Source of the DNA: Typhlomys cinereus
Lineage: Eukaryota; Chordata; Mammalia; Rodentia; Platacanthomyidae
Direction of reading: 5' to 3'
NCBI GenBank assembly: GCA_023101885.1
Contig: JALPQD010000138.1
Span: 1,728,542-1,792,541, forward strand
Length of the DNA: 64,000 nucleotides
The position numbers and the translations under genes are program-made. Below are positions 31,894 through 43,902 of the stretch, one piece after another. The notes under the pieces are model-generated. The model saw only the letters and a list, made by a program, of their open reading frames with translations, was not told the origin of the DNA and did not search any database. Within the stretch, counting starts at the first letter, position 1. The number at the start of each line of letters is the position of its first letter.

Positions 31894-32154
31894 GGACTGG
31901 AGAATTAAGTCTCTGTCTCACAAGCAGAAGGACCTGAGTTCACATCCCACATCCCAGATCCCACTGGCAGAAATGGCAGAGGCCTGAATTTCCAGCCCTG
32001 GAAGGTGGAGCCTGGGAACCCTAGAGCAAAGCAAAAAAGAGATACAGCAATTCAGAATGATTCCTGAAGTTAACCTTGGGCCTTCACAGGCACACACAGT
32101 ATGCTTTGATACACACACACACATACACACACACACAAACACAAACACACACAA
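31894..32154 (+). mobile_element. B2-superfamily SINE, older subfamily
   Basis: Head 'ggactggagaattaagtctctg' (A box partly deleted), B box gagttcacatccc, body 'tttccagccctggaagg', 'gagcctgggaaccc' and 'gcaattcagaatgattcc', tail (AC)n. Confidence 0.88.
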
Positions 32155-32489
32155 AAGTTCAAGCAAAGGGGTCTTCAACTTCAACTTTTACTGGGCTACA
32201 TGTTGTTTCTTAGTTTCTCAGGCCACAAATCAGTTTTTGTTTCTTAGACAACCATGCAAAGAATGTAAGCCCAAGCTGCACACCAATGAGGTTAAAGGCC
32301 AGAGATCTCCCCACCCTCCATCACCTCCTTCCTTCCCACACATTAGGAACAGAAGATGAAAGATCGAATGGACTGCCAGCTCAACATGCTTGCTAACTCA
32401 GCTTAGAGAGTCTACACCCCCTCTGCAGAAGTAAAATGATGTACTTTGCTGAGGTAGCCCAGCCTTTCGAGTGAGTGTCTGTTATTGAT
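32155..32489. other. unassigned sequence
   Basis: No recognised feature. Confidence 0.5.
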
Positions 32490-32800
32490 ACCAGGGGTCT
32501 TCGTTTTCCATCAAAGAGGGAAAGAGTTTATTTCAGATCACAACTCGAGTGACAGGAATGGGGGACTGAGGCAGCTGGCCACATTGCACCCATAGGACAG
32601 GAACATAGAGCACACACTAGTGCTCAGGTTGCTTTCTCCTTTTGGATCAGTTCAGGACCCTCCTCACGCAAACAGGGGATGGGGCTTTTCCTCCCGCCTC
32701 AGTTAACTTGATCCAGATAATTCCTGGCAAGGATGCCTAATGGCTTCTTGCAAGTGATTGACAATAGGTCTCATCGAGTTGACAAGTGAGGCCAAACACC
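32490..32800 (-). mobile_element. MT2-like ERVL LTR
   Basis: On plus: 'agagtttatttcagatcac', 'ggcagctggccacattgc', 'gatcagttcaggaccc', 'cagttaacttgatcc' and 'catcgagttgacaa'. The last is the complement of the gtcaacttgac start. Confidence 0.75.
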
Positions 32801-33599
32801 ACACATAGAACACTGGGAGGATCACAGAGCCCAGAAGATTTAACAATAAAGGAAAATGGAGCATTTTCTTGGGCCCTAACTATGGCATCTGAGAAACAAT
32901 AGACTGTCCTCATTTACATATCTATATAGATCACAAGAGACATGCAGGGAATTACCTGAATCTTTATTATACCTGGCATTTGTTTGTTGATTTCAGTACC
33001 TGTTTTCTTTCTTTCTATTAGTTAATGATTTCAGAATCCCCCAAAGTGAGAGAAATGTATGCTAAGTGGGGTAATAAGAAGCCAGAAAGATACATCCTTC
33101 TCTGGAGACCCTCTCAGGGGCTGCTGGGAAAAGATGTCTGTGGACTAATGTTAGCTATCTCTAGAGGAATTCCTGTTCTCCTTGGTCCACTCAAATGGCT
33201 TATCTGAGTCGAACACTCTGTAACATGAAGCAATTAAAACAGAAAAGAAGCTTATTTATTGCATTCCAACATGAACACAAGGAAAAGATGTAAACAGCAT
33301 CCATCTCCCAGCCTCCATTTTCTCTTCTTGTCCCACATCTATGCTTACAACAGATCTGGGCCCAGAGGCATGGGGTGTTGTGGGTGGAAGTATTGGATCC
33401 AAGGCCCTCATTCTGTAAAGCCCAGTGTACTACCGGGATGAGCCACGCTTCCTGAAGCCATGACTAACACCTGGGACCCTTTTTAAAGTCTCTTTCTCAA
33501 ACTCCGGGTATCATTTCACTTCTGAGAATACTGAGTAAACCTAAACAACCATGTGCTCGGTTATATGAACCTCCAAAAAAAAAGTTGCTTTGACTTCAT
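32801..33599. other. unassigned sequence with one acceptor-like site
   Basis: No repeat recognised. A pyrimidine-rich stretch ending in AG at about 33001-33021 precedes a 60-codon plus-strand frame (33025-33207) with no known domain and no following donor that I can defend. Confidence 0.45.
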
Positions 33600-33925
33600 G
33601 ATACCTCTATGAGTTAATTTTCTCATCACGGTGACAAGGCAGCTAACATAATCTGAGGAAGGAAGGATGTATGTGGCCTCACAGTTTCTTGAGGATCAGT
33701 CTGCTACAGTGGGAATAGCCTTGAAGATTGTGGCAGTGCACCTCACAGGGTTCCAAGAAGTAGAGATGAGGAGGGCATAAGGAAGGGACCCAGAAAGATA
33801 CAGCTCATGACAAGATGCCCCCAGTGATAACTTCCTGAAAATAGACCCCACTCCTACCATGCACCATCTCCCAATGACATCATATCCTGTCACCAGCCCC
33901 ATAAATATCATATCCTGACTCCATC
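33600..33925 (-). mobile_element. possible MaLR/ERVL LTR, diverged
   Basis: 'ttctcatcacggtgacaagg', 'gtggcctcacagtttcttg' and 'caccatctcccaatgac' look like the complement of an LTR of this class. Weak. Confidence 0.4.
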
Positions 33926-35074
33926 GAGAGTTCAGCCCTTGCCATCTAATCGTCTGTCTCTGTGCTCTGCCAATTTCCTATGTGTTTCTCCATCCAATCA
34001 GGTTGGAGATAAGGATTAGCCATCCCCATGCCCTCTAGTGCCCATATTTAAACTTTGGTTCATGGGAAAGTCTTTGCTTCTATCTTTTCCCAAGGAAAAG
34101 ATCTGCAGAAAAAAAAAGTGCATGTGCAGAATGCATTAGATGAAATTTCTTCACTCTGTACCTCTTAACCCCCAAACCGAGAGAATCACAACAATAATTA
34201 GAATCCTAAAACATATACTCTGTTGGGAGCAAGAAAACCCCAAGAGGTAAAATCAACCCTGACAGCTATGAAAAGGGACTCAACAGCAAGCCGAATCCCA
34301 GAGAGCTGAGGAAGAAAGGCAAGAGAGTCTGAAAAGGGTTCTTCCCCAGCATGGGGCTTCTTGGAGTTCATCTCACAATAAACATGATGATCGCCTGAGG
34401 AATGTCTACATTTGAGACTTGGGAAAGTAACAGGTTGCAACTCAACAAAGAAATGCCCTTCTCAATGCCTACAGGAAGGAAAAAGTACCACTTAGGATTC
34501 TTGCCGTCTAAATGCTCTGTAGGAGAGCCAAGGAAATCGAGTGTCTGAAAACTAATGGAGACAAGCTTTAAAAGGTGATGAGATATGAGGGAAATAAATG
34601 GATGAGGGGCTTTTGGTCCCACACAGTGAGTGACAGTTCACTGCTGTCCCCACCAAAGGAGATAAAGGGGATCACTGTTGTCTTCGATGCTTTACTGGAT
34701 TCCTGGTCTTACAGCTTAGATGTGCCTCCATGCTGACTCCAGCATCCCAGGGCAGGTACAACACAGTAACTGTAAGATAAGAACTTCACAGCAGTGATTG
34801 TCTGGATATGTGGGTTTAGGTATATCTGACTCATTTTATGTTCAACCCACCAATGATTGAGTTTTGAAGTTAGCATTTAGAGCTCGAACACACCGTAGAA
34901 GTATAACTGGTACAGGCTTTTTAAAGGTATCCTGGCTATGTTTATTTAAAACAACAACTCAAAGTGCATGCATTCTTTTGGGACCAGCACAAATTAATCT
35001 TGGGAAAGTGATGAGAATCAAAATATAGTGCAGTGCTGACATTCATCTTAGAACTGGTAATATTTAGTGATTAA
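33926..35074. other. unassigned sequence, no gene seen
   Basis: No recognised repeat or coding signal in about 1.1 kb. Confidence 0.5.
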
Positions 35075-35385
35075 GATTGGCCAAGTAAATTGTGATGTAT
35101 CTATAGGATGGAATGACAGGCAGCCCTCTCCCCCCAAAAAAACTGCTATAGAGAAATGGTGACTGTGTTAACTTAGACCTTGATGCACATTTTTTTGCTG
35201 AATGGAAAAAAAAGCATAAAATATTATTCAAGCTCATATTTCTTTTTGGAGCCTTCCATATGTGACAAGAACAAAATGGATACTAAGATAACGGCAGAAG
35301 GGTAAGGTTATGCATGTTTGTTATTTCTGCCTCTTGCTTTATCTGTATTTTCAAAATGCTTCACAATGAACTATCACTTTGGGAA
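35075..35385 (+). mobile_element. old L1 3' end fragment
   Basis: 'ggccaagtaaattgtgatgta', 'aggatggaatgacaggcag', 'tgaatggaaaaaaaagcat' and 'tcttgctttatctgtatttt' follow the order of an L1M-type 3' end. Confidence 0.6.
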
Positions 35386-35404
35386 GTAGGAAATTTGGGT
35401 GGAC

Positions 35405-35485
35405 TGCGGATGGAGCGCAGCAGTATAGTGGTACAGTGTGTCATATGTACAAGACCTTGAGTTTGATCCCTGACACTGAAAAAAT
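35405..35485 (+). mobile_element. ID-type SINE
   Basis: 'gatggagcgcagcagtatagtgg', 'gtgtgtcatatgtacaag' and 'gagtttgatccctgacac' (B box), then an A-rich tail. Confidence 0.7.
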
Positions 35486-35574
35486 TAACTAACTAATTAA
35501 TTAAGACTGTGCTTCCAAAGTGAATCTGTCTCTCTCTCAAGCCCTTGTCCTTCTCCTCAAAAGCAATACCAGCT

Positions 35575-35918
35575 ATTAGTTTCTTATGCATATGTGTGCA
35601 CATGTGAGTATTGGAGCACATGCATGAACAAATATGCATATGCATGTGTGCATGTGTGGAGGCTCTCATGCCTCTGGTACTTTCCACTTCTTGTAAGAGA
35701 CCAGAGTCTCTTACTGGCTTGGAACATCATCAAATAGGCTAGACCAGCTGACCAGCAAGCTCCAGGGATCCACCTATCTCTGCCTTCCATCTTGCCGTCA
35801 CTTGAATTACAAGTACACATCGCCATACCTAGTGTTTTATGTGGGCTCTGGGGATGGAACTTAGATTCTCATACTTGTGAGTCAAGTGTTTTATTCACTG
35901 AATCATATCTCCAGCCCC
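35575..35918 (-). mobile_element. RSINE1-like SINE
   Basis: On plus: TGTG/GCAT-rich tail, 'gagaccagagtctcttactgg', 'aataggctagaccagctgacc', 'ctccagggatccacc', 'gtgggctctggggatgg', 'cactgaatcatatctccagcccc'. These are complements of the whole RSINE1 order. Confidence 0.87.
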
Positions 35919-36924
35919 AAATTCTTAGCTTCTTGAATAACTGTCCCATTGATGATCTATGCACTTGCAAGCATATGAAAAAGAGTTCTTACTTTTACTT
36001 CTTTTTGTTCTTTTAGTTCTTATAAAACTTCTTTATATTAAATCCTAACCTGAAAGTCAGGAAGTGCTGCTTATGAAGGAAGGTAATATGTATCTCCAGT
36101 TGCTGTTCAACTATCCCTGGTGAACAAGGATAATATGAGGAGGAAGTGAGTAAGGCACTTGCCTTAGGTACAAGATTTAAGAGGGTGCCAAGTAGTAATC
36201 AAGATAAAGAATGTGTTAAAGTATGCAATATTTTAAAAGCCAAATTTAGGGCATGTAATTCATGAAGAGTAAATTAAAAGTCAGCCAGCATTACTCCTTT
36301 TGCCATTTTGCCTCTGGCTCTATATGGCACTATTATTGTCAGTGACAAGAAAACAAGGGATGGAAGCAAAGAACATGTGGAAGCGGACAAAGGAGAGGGA
36401 GGATGGGACCTAACCACTCTGACTATGTGAGACCCTGAGCCAGCACTTCCCATGCATTATTATTAGAAAGTGGAATCTACCCCATGCCCTTATAAAGATT
36501 TCCTCTAGACAGGAAGATTCCCATGGAAGAAGGTAACACTCTGACTTTCTCTCCTACCCATCCCTTACTTCTCAGGAAACTAGACTGTGTGGTCTAATTA
36601 GTGGTTAAGAGAAATTATGCATGTATATATGATAATGATACTGTTTTCCTTTATCTTAAGGATATATGTTAAAATATATATCAAAGTTAGTTAACTTTTA
36701 TTATATGGATAGAAATGCAAAATGATTATAAAAAATTTTTAAAAGAGAGAGAATTGTACATGTATATCCATGTCCCTTCCTCTCTTCCCCGCATACCCTG
36801 CTCCTCCTGGGTGCAAGTATTCAAGAGTCCATGAACCAAAGGTTACCTTACTTTCTCAGAGAACTACCTCCTTTTGTTTAAAGAAAGGTACCTGACAGCC
36901 ATGTTTATTCTGTATCTCTTATCT
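35919..36924. other. unassigned A/T-rich sequence
   Basis: No repeat or gene recognised in 1 kb. Notably A/T-rich around 36600-36760. Confidence 0.5.
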
Positions 36925-37200
36925 CCAGTCATAGATGGACACCTAACCAAGCAGGTACAATTAAGATGTATCTTTGGGACTTTAGTATTATAATTTAATC
37001 TGATTGATGTGCTATTAGGACAAAGAGAGAGCAAGTTTGGTCCATGTTATTTCCAGTTTCTTAAGTCAATTAGAATAGTTGTCTAATCAGAAACATCCAT
37101 ACTGAATGTTGTACAAGAAATAAACTTTATTGTATTTGGTCACTGAGCTTTGGGGTTGGTTGTTATAGCAGCTAGATTAATTATATTGACTAATGTATTT
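36925..37200 (+). mobile_element. MLT1-type LTR, 3' half
   Basis: 'acaagaaataaactttattg' (AATAAA), 'gtcactgagctttggggttgg' and 'gttatagcagctagattaa' with the end 'actaatgta' match the 3' end of an MLT1-type LTR. Confidence 0.55.
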
Positions 37201-37523
37201 TAGACGTAAATGATACAAAGCAGTACTACAGGGATAATACTTTATGAGAAAATAAGTGCAAAGGTGGAAAGCCCTTCAAAAGCAAGGTTCCTGAACTTAT
37301 CCTTGATCAGATCTATGCAAGTTACCTTTCCAAGGTTAGGCTGGCTCATGTTGCTGCCTTTCACTTACACCTGAAGACCTCTGACTAATGCAATTACCAG
37401 AGTCATATCATCATTAATCACATCCATGGACAGAAGCCCACAAATTTATGTCAGATCCCTTTCTTGGATCTTGTCATGATACTTTCACTGAACTCTCCAT
37501 CCTCTGAATGACTAATTCTCTGC

Positions 37524-37581
<58 letters not shown>
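37524..37581 (+). repeat. (CA)n microsatellite
   Basis: 58 bases of uninterrupted CA. Confidence 0.98.
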
Positions 37582-37582
<1 letters not shown>

Positions 37583-37612
37583 CTTATTTTCTATTCGATT
37601 TTTTAAAATTAT

Positions 37613-37676
37613 TTGTGTGGAACTCAGGTCCTTCTACTTTTGAGGCAGAGTCTTAATCCCTGAGCCATCTCTCCAG
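37613..37676 (-). mobile_element. B2-superfamily SINE head fragment
   Basis: 'tgtggaactcaggtccttct', 'tgaggcagagtcttaatcc' and 'ctgagccatctctccag' are the complement of the SINE head. The body is missing and only the head remains next to the CA tract. Confidence 0.78.
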
Positions 37677-38025
37677 TTCTTATTTTCTCTTAAAACATTA
37701 CCTCTGTGACCTAAAGCATAGTAAAGGTTTATTTCTCACAAAGATTCAGTATGGGTATTTCTGATGACATATTTACTTTAGTTGGTTCTTATCCAATAAC
37801 TCAGATAACCAAGCTTTTTCTAATGTACGGCTACAACTTCTAGGGCCTATATAGCCCTTAACTTCCTGATACAAAGTTGGAAATGGAGGTAGAGACATTA
37901 GACAATCGCATTCACTATATAATGCCTAAGCAGGTCCACAAATAGCCACATCACTTTAAATCCACACACCAATTGTCAGAGTGCAGTAGGTACAAAAAAA
38001 GTTTAGAATACAAGTTAGTGTGTCT
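37677..38025. other. unassigned sequence
   Basis: No recognised feature. Confidence 0.5.
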
Positions 38026-38142
38026 GAAGAAGAAGATAGAGGAGGAGGAGAAAGACAAAAAAGAAGGAGGAAGAAGAAGACAAAGAAGAAAGGAAGAAGA
38101 AGAAGAGGAGGAGAAAGAAGAGAAGGAGGAGGAAAAGGAAAG
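38026..38142 (+). repeat. GAA/GGA purine-rich tract
   Basis: 117 bases with only three pyrimidines (38036, 38056, 38081). The last 61 bases are uninterrupted purine. Encodes only artefactual lysine/glutamate runs. Confidence 0.95.
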
Positions 38143-38549
38143 TGGGTTCTATACCACAGGGGAAGAAATATTCTACTCCTCAGGCAGATTACACCCCAGT
38201 TCTATAAATCTGGAAAACTCATTTATAACTTCTCAGTTCCCTTACCCTATCAACTTAGGAATCACAGACTTCTTGTTTGAAACGCATTATTTGAAATCTC
38301 AGGTTTCAAAACTAGCGTGCTAGCATCAGTAGTATGCTGGAGAAGCTGGCACTGACTTCTGAAAGCCCATTGCGAAAGTTTCGGAAGTCATGATTCCCTG
38401 TTTTTCTTGAAACCATGAGTAAAAAATAAATGCCTGAGAAAATAACTAAATTATATTTAAAAATAAAGACAAGGTGGACATGATCAAGATACATCTACAC
38501 ATGTATGGAACTGTCAAAGAATAAAACATACTTTTACAAAATAAAACCA

Positions 38550-38766
38550 GGGCTAGCACAGGGGTTAAGTCTTTGTCTCCCAAGCAGAAGTTCCCGAGTT
38601 CAGATCCTAGGTCCCAAATTAAAAAATGCCAGATAGAAAAGTGCATTGGTCTGCACTTGCAAACCTGATGGGCAGAGCATGAGAAATCCCAAAAAAGAGG
38701 TAGAAGCAATCCGGGATGATTCCCAAGGTCACCCTTAGTCCTCCACAGGGACACACAGCGCCCTTT

Positions 38767-38814
<48 letters not shown>

Positions 38815-38826
38815 CACACACACACA
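38550..38826 (+). mobile_element. B2-superfamily SINE, older subfamily
   Basis: Head 'ggctagcacaggggttaagtc' (leading bases diverged), B box gagttcagatcc, body 'gcagagcatgagaaatccc' and 'gaagcaatccgggatgattcc', tail 'acacacagcgccctttgacac' then (AC)n from 38768. Confidence 0.88.
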
Positions 38827-39926
38827 AGCAAAACAAATATTTTTAAGCAGCAATAAATATCTAGAATTTATCATTTGATTACTATATTCCCTATTTTGCA
38901 TGTCCATGAGGGTTTTTTTTTTTTTACATCAGTTGTAGGTTTATGGCAAAAGCATCATATGATGCACACTGTTGTGGGCAATATTCTGACTCCACCTGCA
39001 GTGGCGCCACATCAGCAGCCTGAGATAAAGGGGAAGATCTTACACCATGGAAATCTGGAAATATGCATCACAACTCCTGACCTCAGATTGAGTTGTTAGG
39101 CATTTAAAGAATAGAAACCTAGAAGGTTCTATTGAAAGAAACTCAAACAGGAATGCCCCAAGACCACACCCCTTCCCATCCATTTGAGTTAGAGTAGATG
39201 TGGCCACATGAATTCTATATACTGGGCTTTCCATGAAGTTTTTGTTCGATAAGAGTATTCAACTGTGTGAAAAGAAAATATTTCCAGACTCCTGGACTGT
39301 GGGATTGACAAGGTCTCTCCTTGCTCCTTCCTTCTGTCCTTCATTCATTTCATTGAATGAATAGGACAGACAGGGAAACAGTTTCTTTTATGTCATTTAT
39401 GATATCATTTATGATATTGTGATTACTTCTTCCCGGAAGAGAAAAGAGAGTAGAAAACCTTGAATCAAGTGTGTGTCAATAGTTGTTCTTAAGTCAAGCT
39501 CATCCCACCCACACAAAAGGGAGAAGTCCAGACAAGACCAGCGTACACGTAAGGAATGAGGAGTCAGTCTCCTCCCACTGCTCCTGCTGTTCTCATAGGA
39601 GCTTGGACATGCACTCAGAAAGCATCCGATGAGCACCAAGTATGCGCTTCACCCTGTCCCGAGTGCTTGGTGGACAGCTATGAACTCCTAGCGAGGAACT
39701 CAAGTACAGTCAGATTCAACAAGACTGAAGGCAGCATGATCCTCGCAGACCTTGGTCATCCTCACGGACCTGGGAGCCGGGTCTCAGGTGCACTGGATGT
39801 GCTTCTTTGTTCTCTGAGAACCATCCACTGGGCAGAAGAGAGGCAGGCAGAGGATGGAAGCTGACAGGAACAGTGAGCTTGTCAAAGCAAGTGAGAGTCA
39901 AGAATAAAGTCCTCCCTGCATCTTGC
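38827..39926. other. unassigned sequence, no gene seen
   Basis: Nothing recognised apart from a duplicated word (tcatttatgatat, twice, 39392-39417). A 102-codon plus frame at 39556-39864 has no domain. Confidence 0.5.
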
Positions 39927-39940
39927 TCACTCTCTTTAAA

Positions 39941-40281
39941 TATTTATTTTTATTTACTTACTTATTTACTTATTTACTTACTTACTTATTTTATTTGTTT
40001 GTTTGTTTGTTTGTTTGTTTGTTTATTGCATGTGTGTGTATGTGTGTATCAGAGGGCACTATGTGTACCTGTGGAGGGCCAAGGGTGACTCCAGGAATCA
40101 CCCTAGATTGCTCTACCTCCTCTTTGTTTTGCTTTGAAGTTTCCTAGGCTCTGCCTTCCAGGGCCAAAAGTACAGGCTACTGCCATTTCCTCCTGACATT
40201 TTTATGTAGGACTTGGGATCCAAACTCAGGACCTTCCGCTTGTGAGGCAGCAGCTTAACCCCTGAGCCATCATTCCAGCCT
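39941..40281 (-). mobile_element. B2-superfamily SINE, older subfamily, with eroded target duplication
   Basis: On plus: (TTAC)n and (TTTG)n stretches (about 39946-40025) form the tail, then TGTG, 'cagagggcactatgtgtacc', 'gattgctctacctcctc', 'gactt gggatccaaactcagg'-type wording and 'cctgagccatcattccagcc'. Flanks tcactctctttaaa (39927-39940) and tcattctctctaaa (40284-40297) agree at 12 of 14 positions. Confidence 0.9.
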
Positions 40282-40297
40282 GTTCATTCTCTCTAAA

Positions 40298-41888
40298 GAT
40301 CCATAGTCTTCCCTGCTGTTCAGATTTCCCTGCTTCTCAGGCTTCAGAGAGGGGTGTCCCTGCCCTGTGATAACCCTTCACCCTCCGCTGGCCACCTTTT
40401 GCTCTCTGGTCAGGAGCCAGTGCTACCTTGCATCAAACTAGGAGGGCTGGGAGTCTTGTATCATTTGAGACTGTCTGAAATCAGATGATTTTTTTTTAAG
40501 TTGCATTGAATTCTTTTGGTCTAAGGTGAAGCAGGAAAGCTAGAAAAAGAGAAGCTGTGAGCCTCATATTGGAGAAAAATGGATGTCTCCTCTTAAGACT
40601 GGGAAGGAGGTATTGATTACTTATCGTCCAGTCTGAAGGTGCTGTATGGCATGTGGTGCAGAACAGATGGAGGACATTTTTCTCAAGAAATAGGAAGGAA
40701 GATAATGGCATATTCTGGGTCAGCCGGGATGCTAACAAAAAGCACATGGAACATTCACTTTCAGATTACTTAAGGACGGCTTGACCGCAACTATCACAAA
40801 GATGCACAGGAGAAAAAGGGATCACTGCAGCAAGTCAACGAGAGAGATGAAGGGGCAGTGACTAAAGTCCAGAAACAAGATGGCGGAGGACCACCTCCAG
40901 AGAGCCAAGGTCAAGGAGTGAAGCAGCCAGGGCACCTGCAGGACAGAGGAGGGCCCTCTGACCTTCTCTTCTGATCACAGCTGAGTGCAGGGGGCCTGTT
41001 GCCATGGTCCATCAGTCAGCCCCTGATGGCAAAAGCCAGCAGAGAAGGCTGGAGAGAAAGGCTAAGACGATCATCCACACCCAGGAAAGGGCTTCATGCC
41101 CAAGGACTCCCGAGTAGGGCAACTAATGCAGAAGTGCAGACCCTGACCAATGCTCCTTACTCCCTTCCAAATTCCCTCTACAAATGGGAAAGTATACTGC
41201 ATGACACACATGCACACATGCATATCACACCCATGCCAGAGGCATGCATGCATCCACATATTCTTATGTGAATGACACAAACACATCACAAATGTATTCA
41301 TCCAACACAAAGGGTATCTACTCATGGTTGCATGCAGAGGCACATGCATATGTGTGTGCATATCCATGCATGAGTGTGCATTCATACATGCATACACGTG
41401 CCCACTCAGAGAAACACATGCACACTTACACAGATGTGTGCTCACATATCTGCCAAAAGCCTTATCACCGTCTACAGAGGTTCCTCCAGCTCAGCCAGAA
41501 ATTACAGGAGATAAAGCCGGCGGAATTCAAATGAAGATGAAAGAAAGAAAAGCCAGGAATGATGGGCAGACTTTTCTAATCGGTGCTATTTTTAGGACCC
41601 AGACAGAAGAGTGGTGAGAGAGAGAGAGAGAGAATAGAGAGGATAGGTCTCCTGCAAGAGTGAAAATAATCAAAGCACCCTTGTTTCCTTCATTAGTGGA
41701 AACCAAAGGGAAAGGAAGCTAGTGAGGGTGCTTGGAAAGTTAGAATAAGATCACAACACCCCAGAGCAGCCCTGCCCCCTGCCCTTCCCAGCTTAATCGC
41801 CACACCACACACATGCACGCACATTCCTATTTCCTCTCCCATCTCAGGAACTGAGCACAGAGAAAGGAAGATGCTGTTGACCTCCACA
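40298..41888. other. unassigned sequence with an ATGC/CA-rich stretch
   Basis: No gene. 41197-41450 is rich in CATG/GCAT/CACA words (alternating purine-pyrimidine), possibly an old SINE tail. A YY1-like word (aagatggcgg) occurs near 40877. A (GA)n run is at about 41615-41633. Confidence 0.45.
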
Positions 41889-41973
41889 TGAAGGCTGACC
41901 TCACGTGAAGGCTGACCTCGCTGAAGGCTGACCTCACATGAAGGCTGATCTCGTGTGAACGCTGACCTCCCCA
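41889..41973 (+). repeat. 17-bp minisatellite, five units
   Basis: Unit tgaaggctgacctcaca, five imperfect copies in tandem, each with the nuclear-receptor half-site word tgacct or tgatct. The repetitive minus-strand frame across it is a consequence of the array. Confidence 0.9.
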
Positions 41974-42544
41974 TGGGCCTCTGAATGTGTGATCTTGATG
42001 GCCTTCCCAAGGACCAGCTTTAGACTACAAGGTACTTTGTGTGAAGACAAGAAGGCACCCCTTTGGGCAAACAAATCAGAGAGCCCCCTGATTGCATCAG
42101 CTCCTCAGGAGTCTCTCCTCAGGAGCCAGTGCACCCCTAGGGTTCTATCTTCTTACAGGTGCATTGTGCTACAGCAGATAAGGATCGCTTCACAGTGCCC
42201 ATTCAGCCTGTCTTCTCACTGGCAGGGAAACATTTCTAACATCAGACAGTAAGAGCCAAGGATTTAAAGAACGAACTGAGTCCGCCTAGCTTGTCGTCTA
42301 AGAAGGGCTGGCAAGAGCCAATGAGTCTTGGGATCTTCCAGGAGAAAGTGAGCAAATAAGGACTATCCAGGGGCTGAATTCTAGGTTACATCATCATCAC
42401 CATCATCATCATCATCATCACCATCATCATTAGCTTGACAGGAAACTTCCAGCACTTTTCCAGTCATTATAGAGGGCAGAGTAAAGGCTCCAGGGTCCCA
42501 GTCCTTGCAATTCCTAATTGATTTGGGATCGCTCTCCAACGTAT
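41974..42544. other. unassigned sequence with (ATC)n block
   Basis: An imperfect trinucleotide block of CATCAT/CACCAT lies at 42390-42431. Nothing else recognised. Confidence 0.55.
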
Positions 42545-42790
42545 TTATCACTTTTCTTGTCGCTGTGACAAAATGGCCAACAGAAGCAACTTAAGACAGG
42601 TTTATTCGACTTAGTCATACAGTCCATCGTGGCAGGAAGGCAGGGGCTGTGTCACGCTGTACCTGCAGGAAGAAACAGAGAAGACAAATGCTGGCGCTCA
42701 GCTCACCTTCTTTTTATTCAGTACCATGCACAGGGTCTTTCCTGATCAGCCAAACCTCTCTGAAAACACCCTCATGAGAAGAATAAAGTG
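42545..42790 (-). mobile_element. MT2-like ERVL LTR, partial
   Basis: On plus: 'cttttcttgtcgctgtgacaa', 'gcaacttaagacagg', 'acagtccatcgtggcagg' and 'ttctttttattcagtacc' correspond to the complement of the MT2-like 3' two thirds. Confidence 0.72.
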
Positions 42791-43902
42791 AAGGAAGATG
42801 CACGTGAAGATGTTTTAGGTTTTACACCACCTCTTATCAGTTCAAGAAATGCTATCAGGCTCTGAGCCTTGGTCCAATCTGTACCTTGGACTCCTTCCTC
42901 TCTTTGTTGGAAACTCAACTGTCAACTCAGGAGGTGGATTTTCATTTTCTTCCTCAATGACTGGTCCAGAAAAAGAAGGCTCATATTCCAGCAGAATAAC
43001 TGCAGGCTAGACTTAAGGAAGAACTTCCTGATGTTGGAGCAGATGAGTAAATGAGAAAAAGATTTTTTACTTGGGGAACAGGGAAAGAAAGGGTCTTTAG
43101 AGACAGGCGTGAGACACTTATTCATCTGGGAGAAGAGAGATTTAGGAGCCTGTTTGCATTTACTCCCGGGACACTCTGAGCTGTGGAGATAGGAGCTGAA
43201 CTTAAGAGCCCCTCCTAGGCTCCTCTGTAGGCCCCAGAGGTTAATGTTTCCATTTAAATGGAAATTGAGTGCAAAATTATTAGCAACTATTCAAAAAGAA
43301 CCAAATTGTAAGGGACTGTTCTCTGCACAGTACAAACAGAGCTGCTGCCTGACACTGCGCACTTTAAATATTAAGGTGAGTCCCAAGGAAGGTCACTCTT
43401 CCACTGCAAGGGAGCTGAACCCCTGGAATTGTTTCATTTGAAACCAAAACTATGAGGACAGAAACCTGCCCTGAAGCCTATATCCTGGGAAGCCTCCAGG
43501 AGTGTCGGATGCATGACCCTCCAAGAACATCTACAGTCTATGAGCTGCACCATTCCTCACCGCTCTAGCCTGGCCTGGCTCATAAAATCAAAACTCACTT
43601 ATGATAACTTTAGATTTTCAAATCCTCCTACATGCCAACATTTGTCTGGAACCCCAAAGTCCATACCCGAAGCACTTTCATGGTGACCAGTGAGCAGATG
43701 CAGAGCGGTGAAAACTCTGAGCAGAGATGTGAGTGTTTCTAGCTGATTTCAAACAAGGCAGTGCTGTTCTTTCTTATTCTGGCTTCTCGCTGATGTGGCC
43801 CTTCTCCTGGTCGATTCAGTGCCGCATGTTTTATACTTTTATGCCTTTAGGGGGGGCTATTTTTCTGATCAAAAATGGGCTTAAGTGTAGCACTGAAGGA
43901 AG
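42791..43902. other. unassigned sequence with a long palindrome
   Basis: No transposon or gene recognised. Holds the perfect 18-bp palindrome at 43247-43264. Confidence 0.5.
43247..43264. repeat. 18-bp perfect palindrome
   Basis: tttccatttaaatggaaa reads identically on both strands. Flanked by the A/T-rich word gcaaaattattagcaac. No known site is assigned; the core is an over-long CArG-like word. Confidence 0.95.

Noticed and set aside
40876..40886. YY1-like word aagatggcgg as a promoter mark
   Set aside because: A single short word without CpG island, transcript or other promoter features.
41693..42010. 105-codon minus-strand repeat protein
   Set aside because: The repeated residues come from the 17-bp minisatellite, whose unit is not a multiple of three; no homologous domain.
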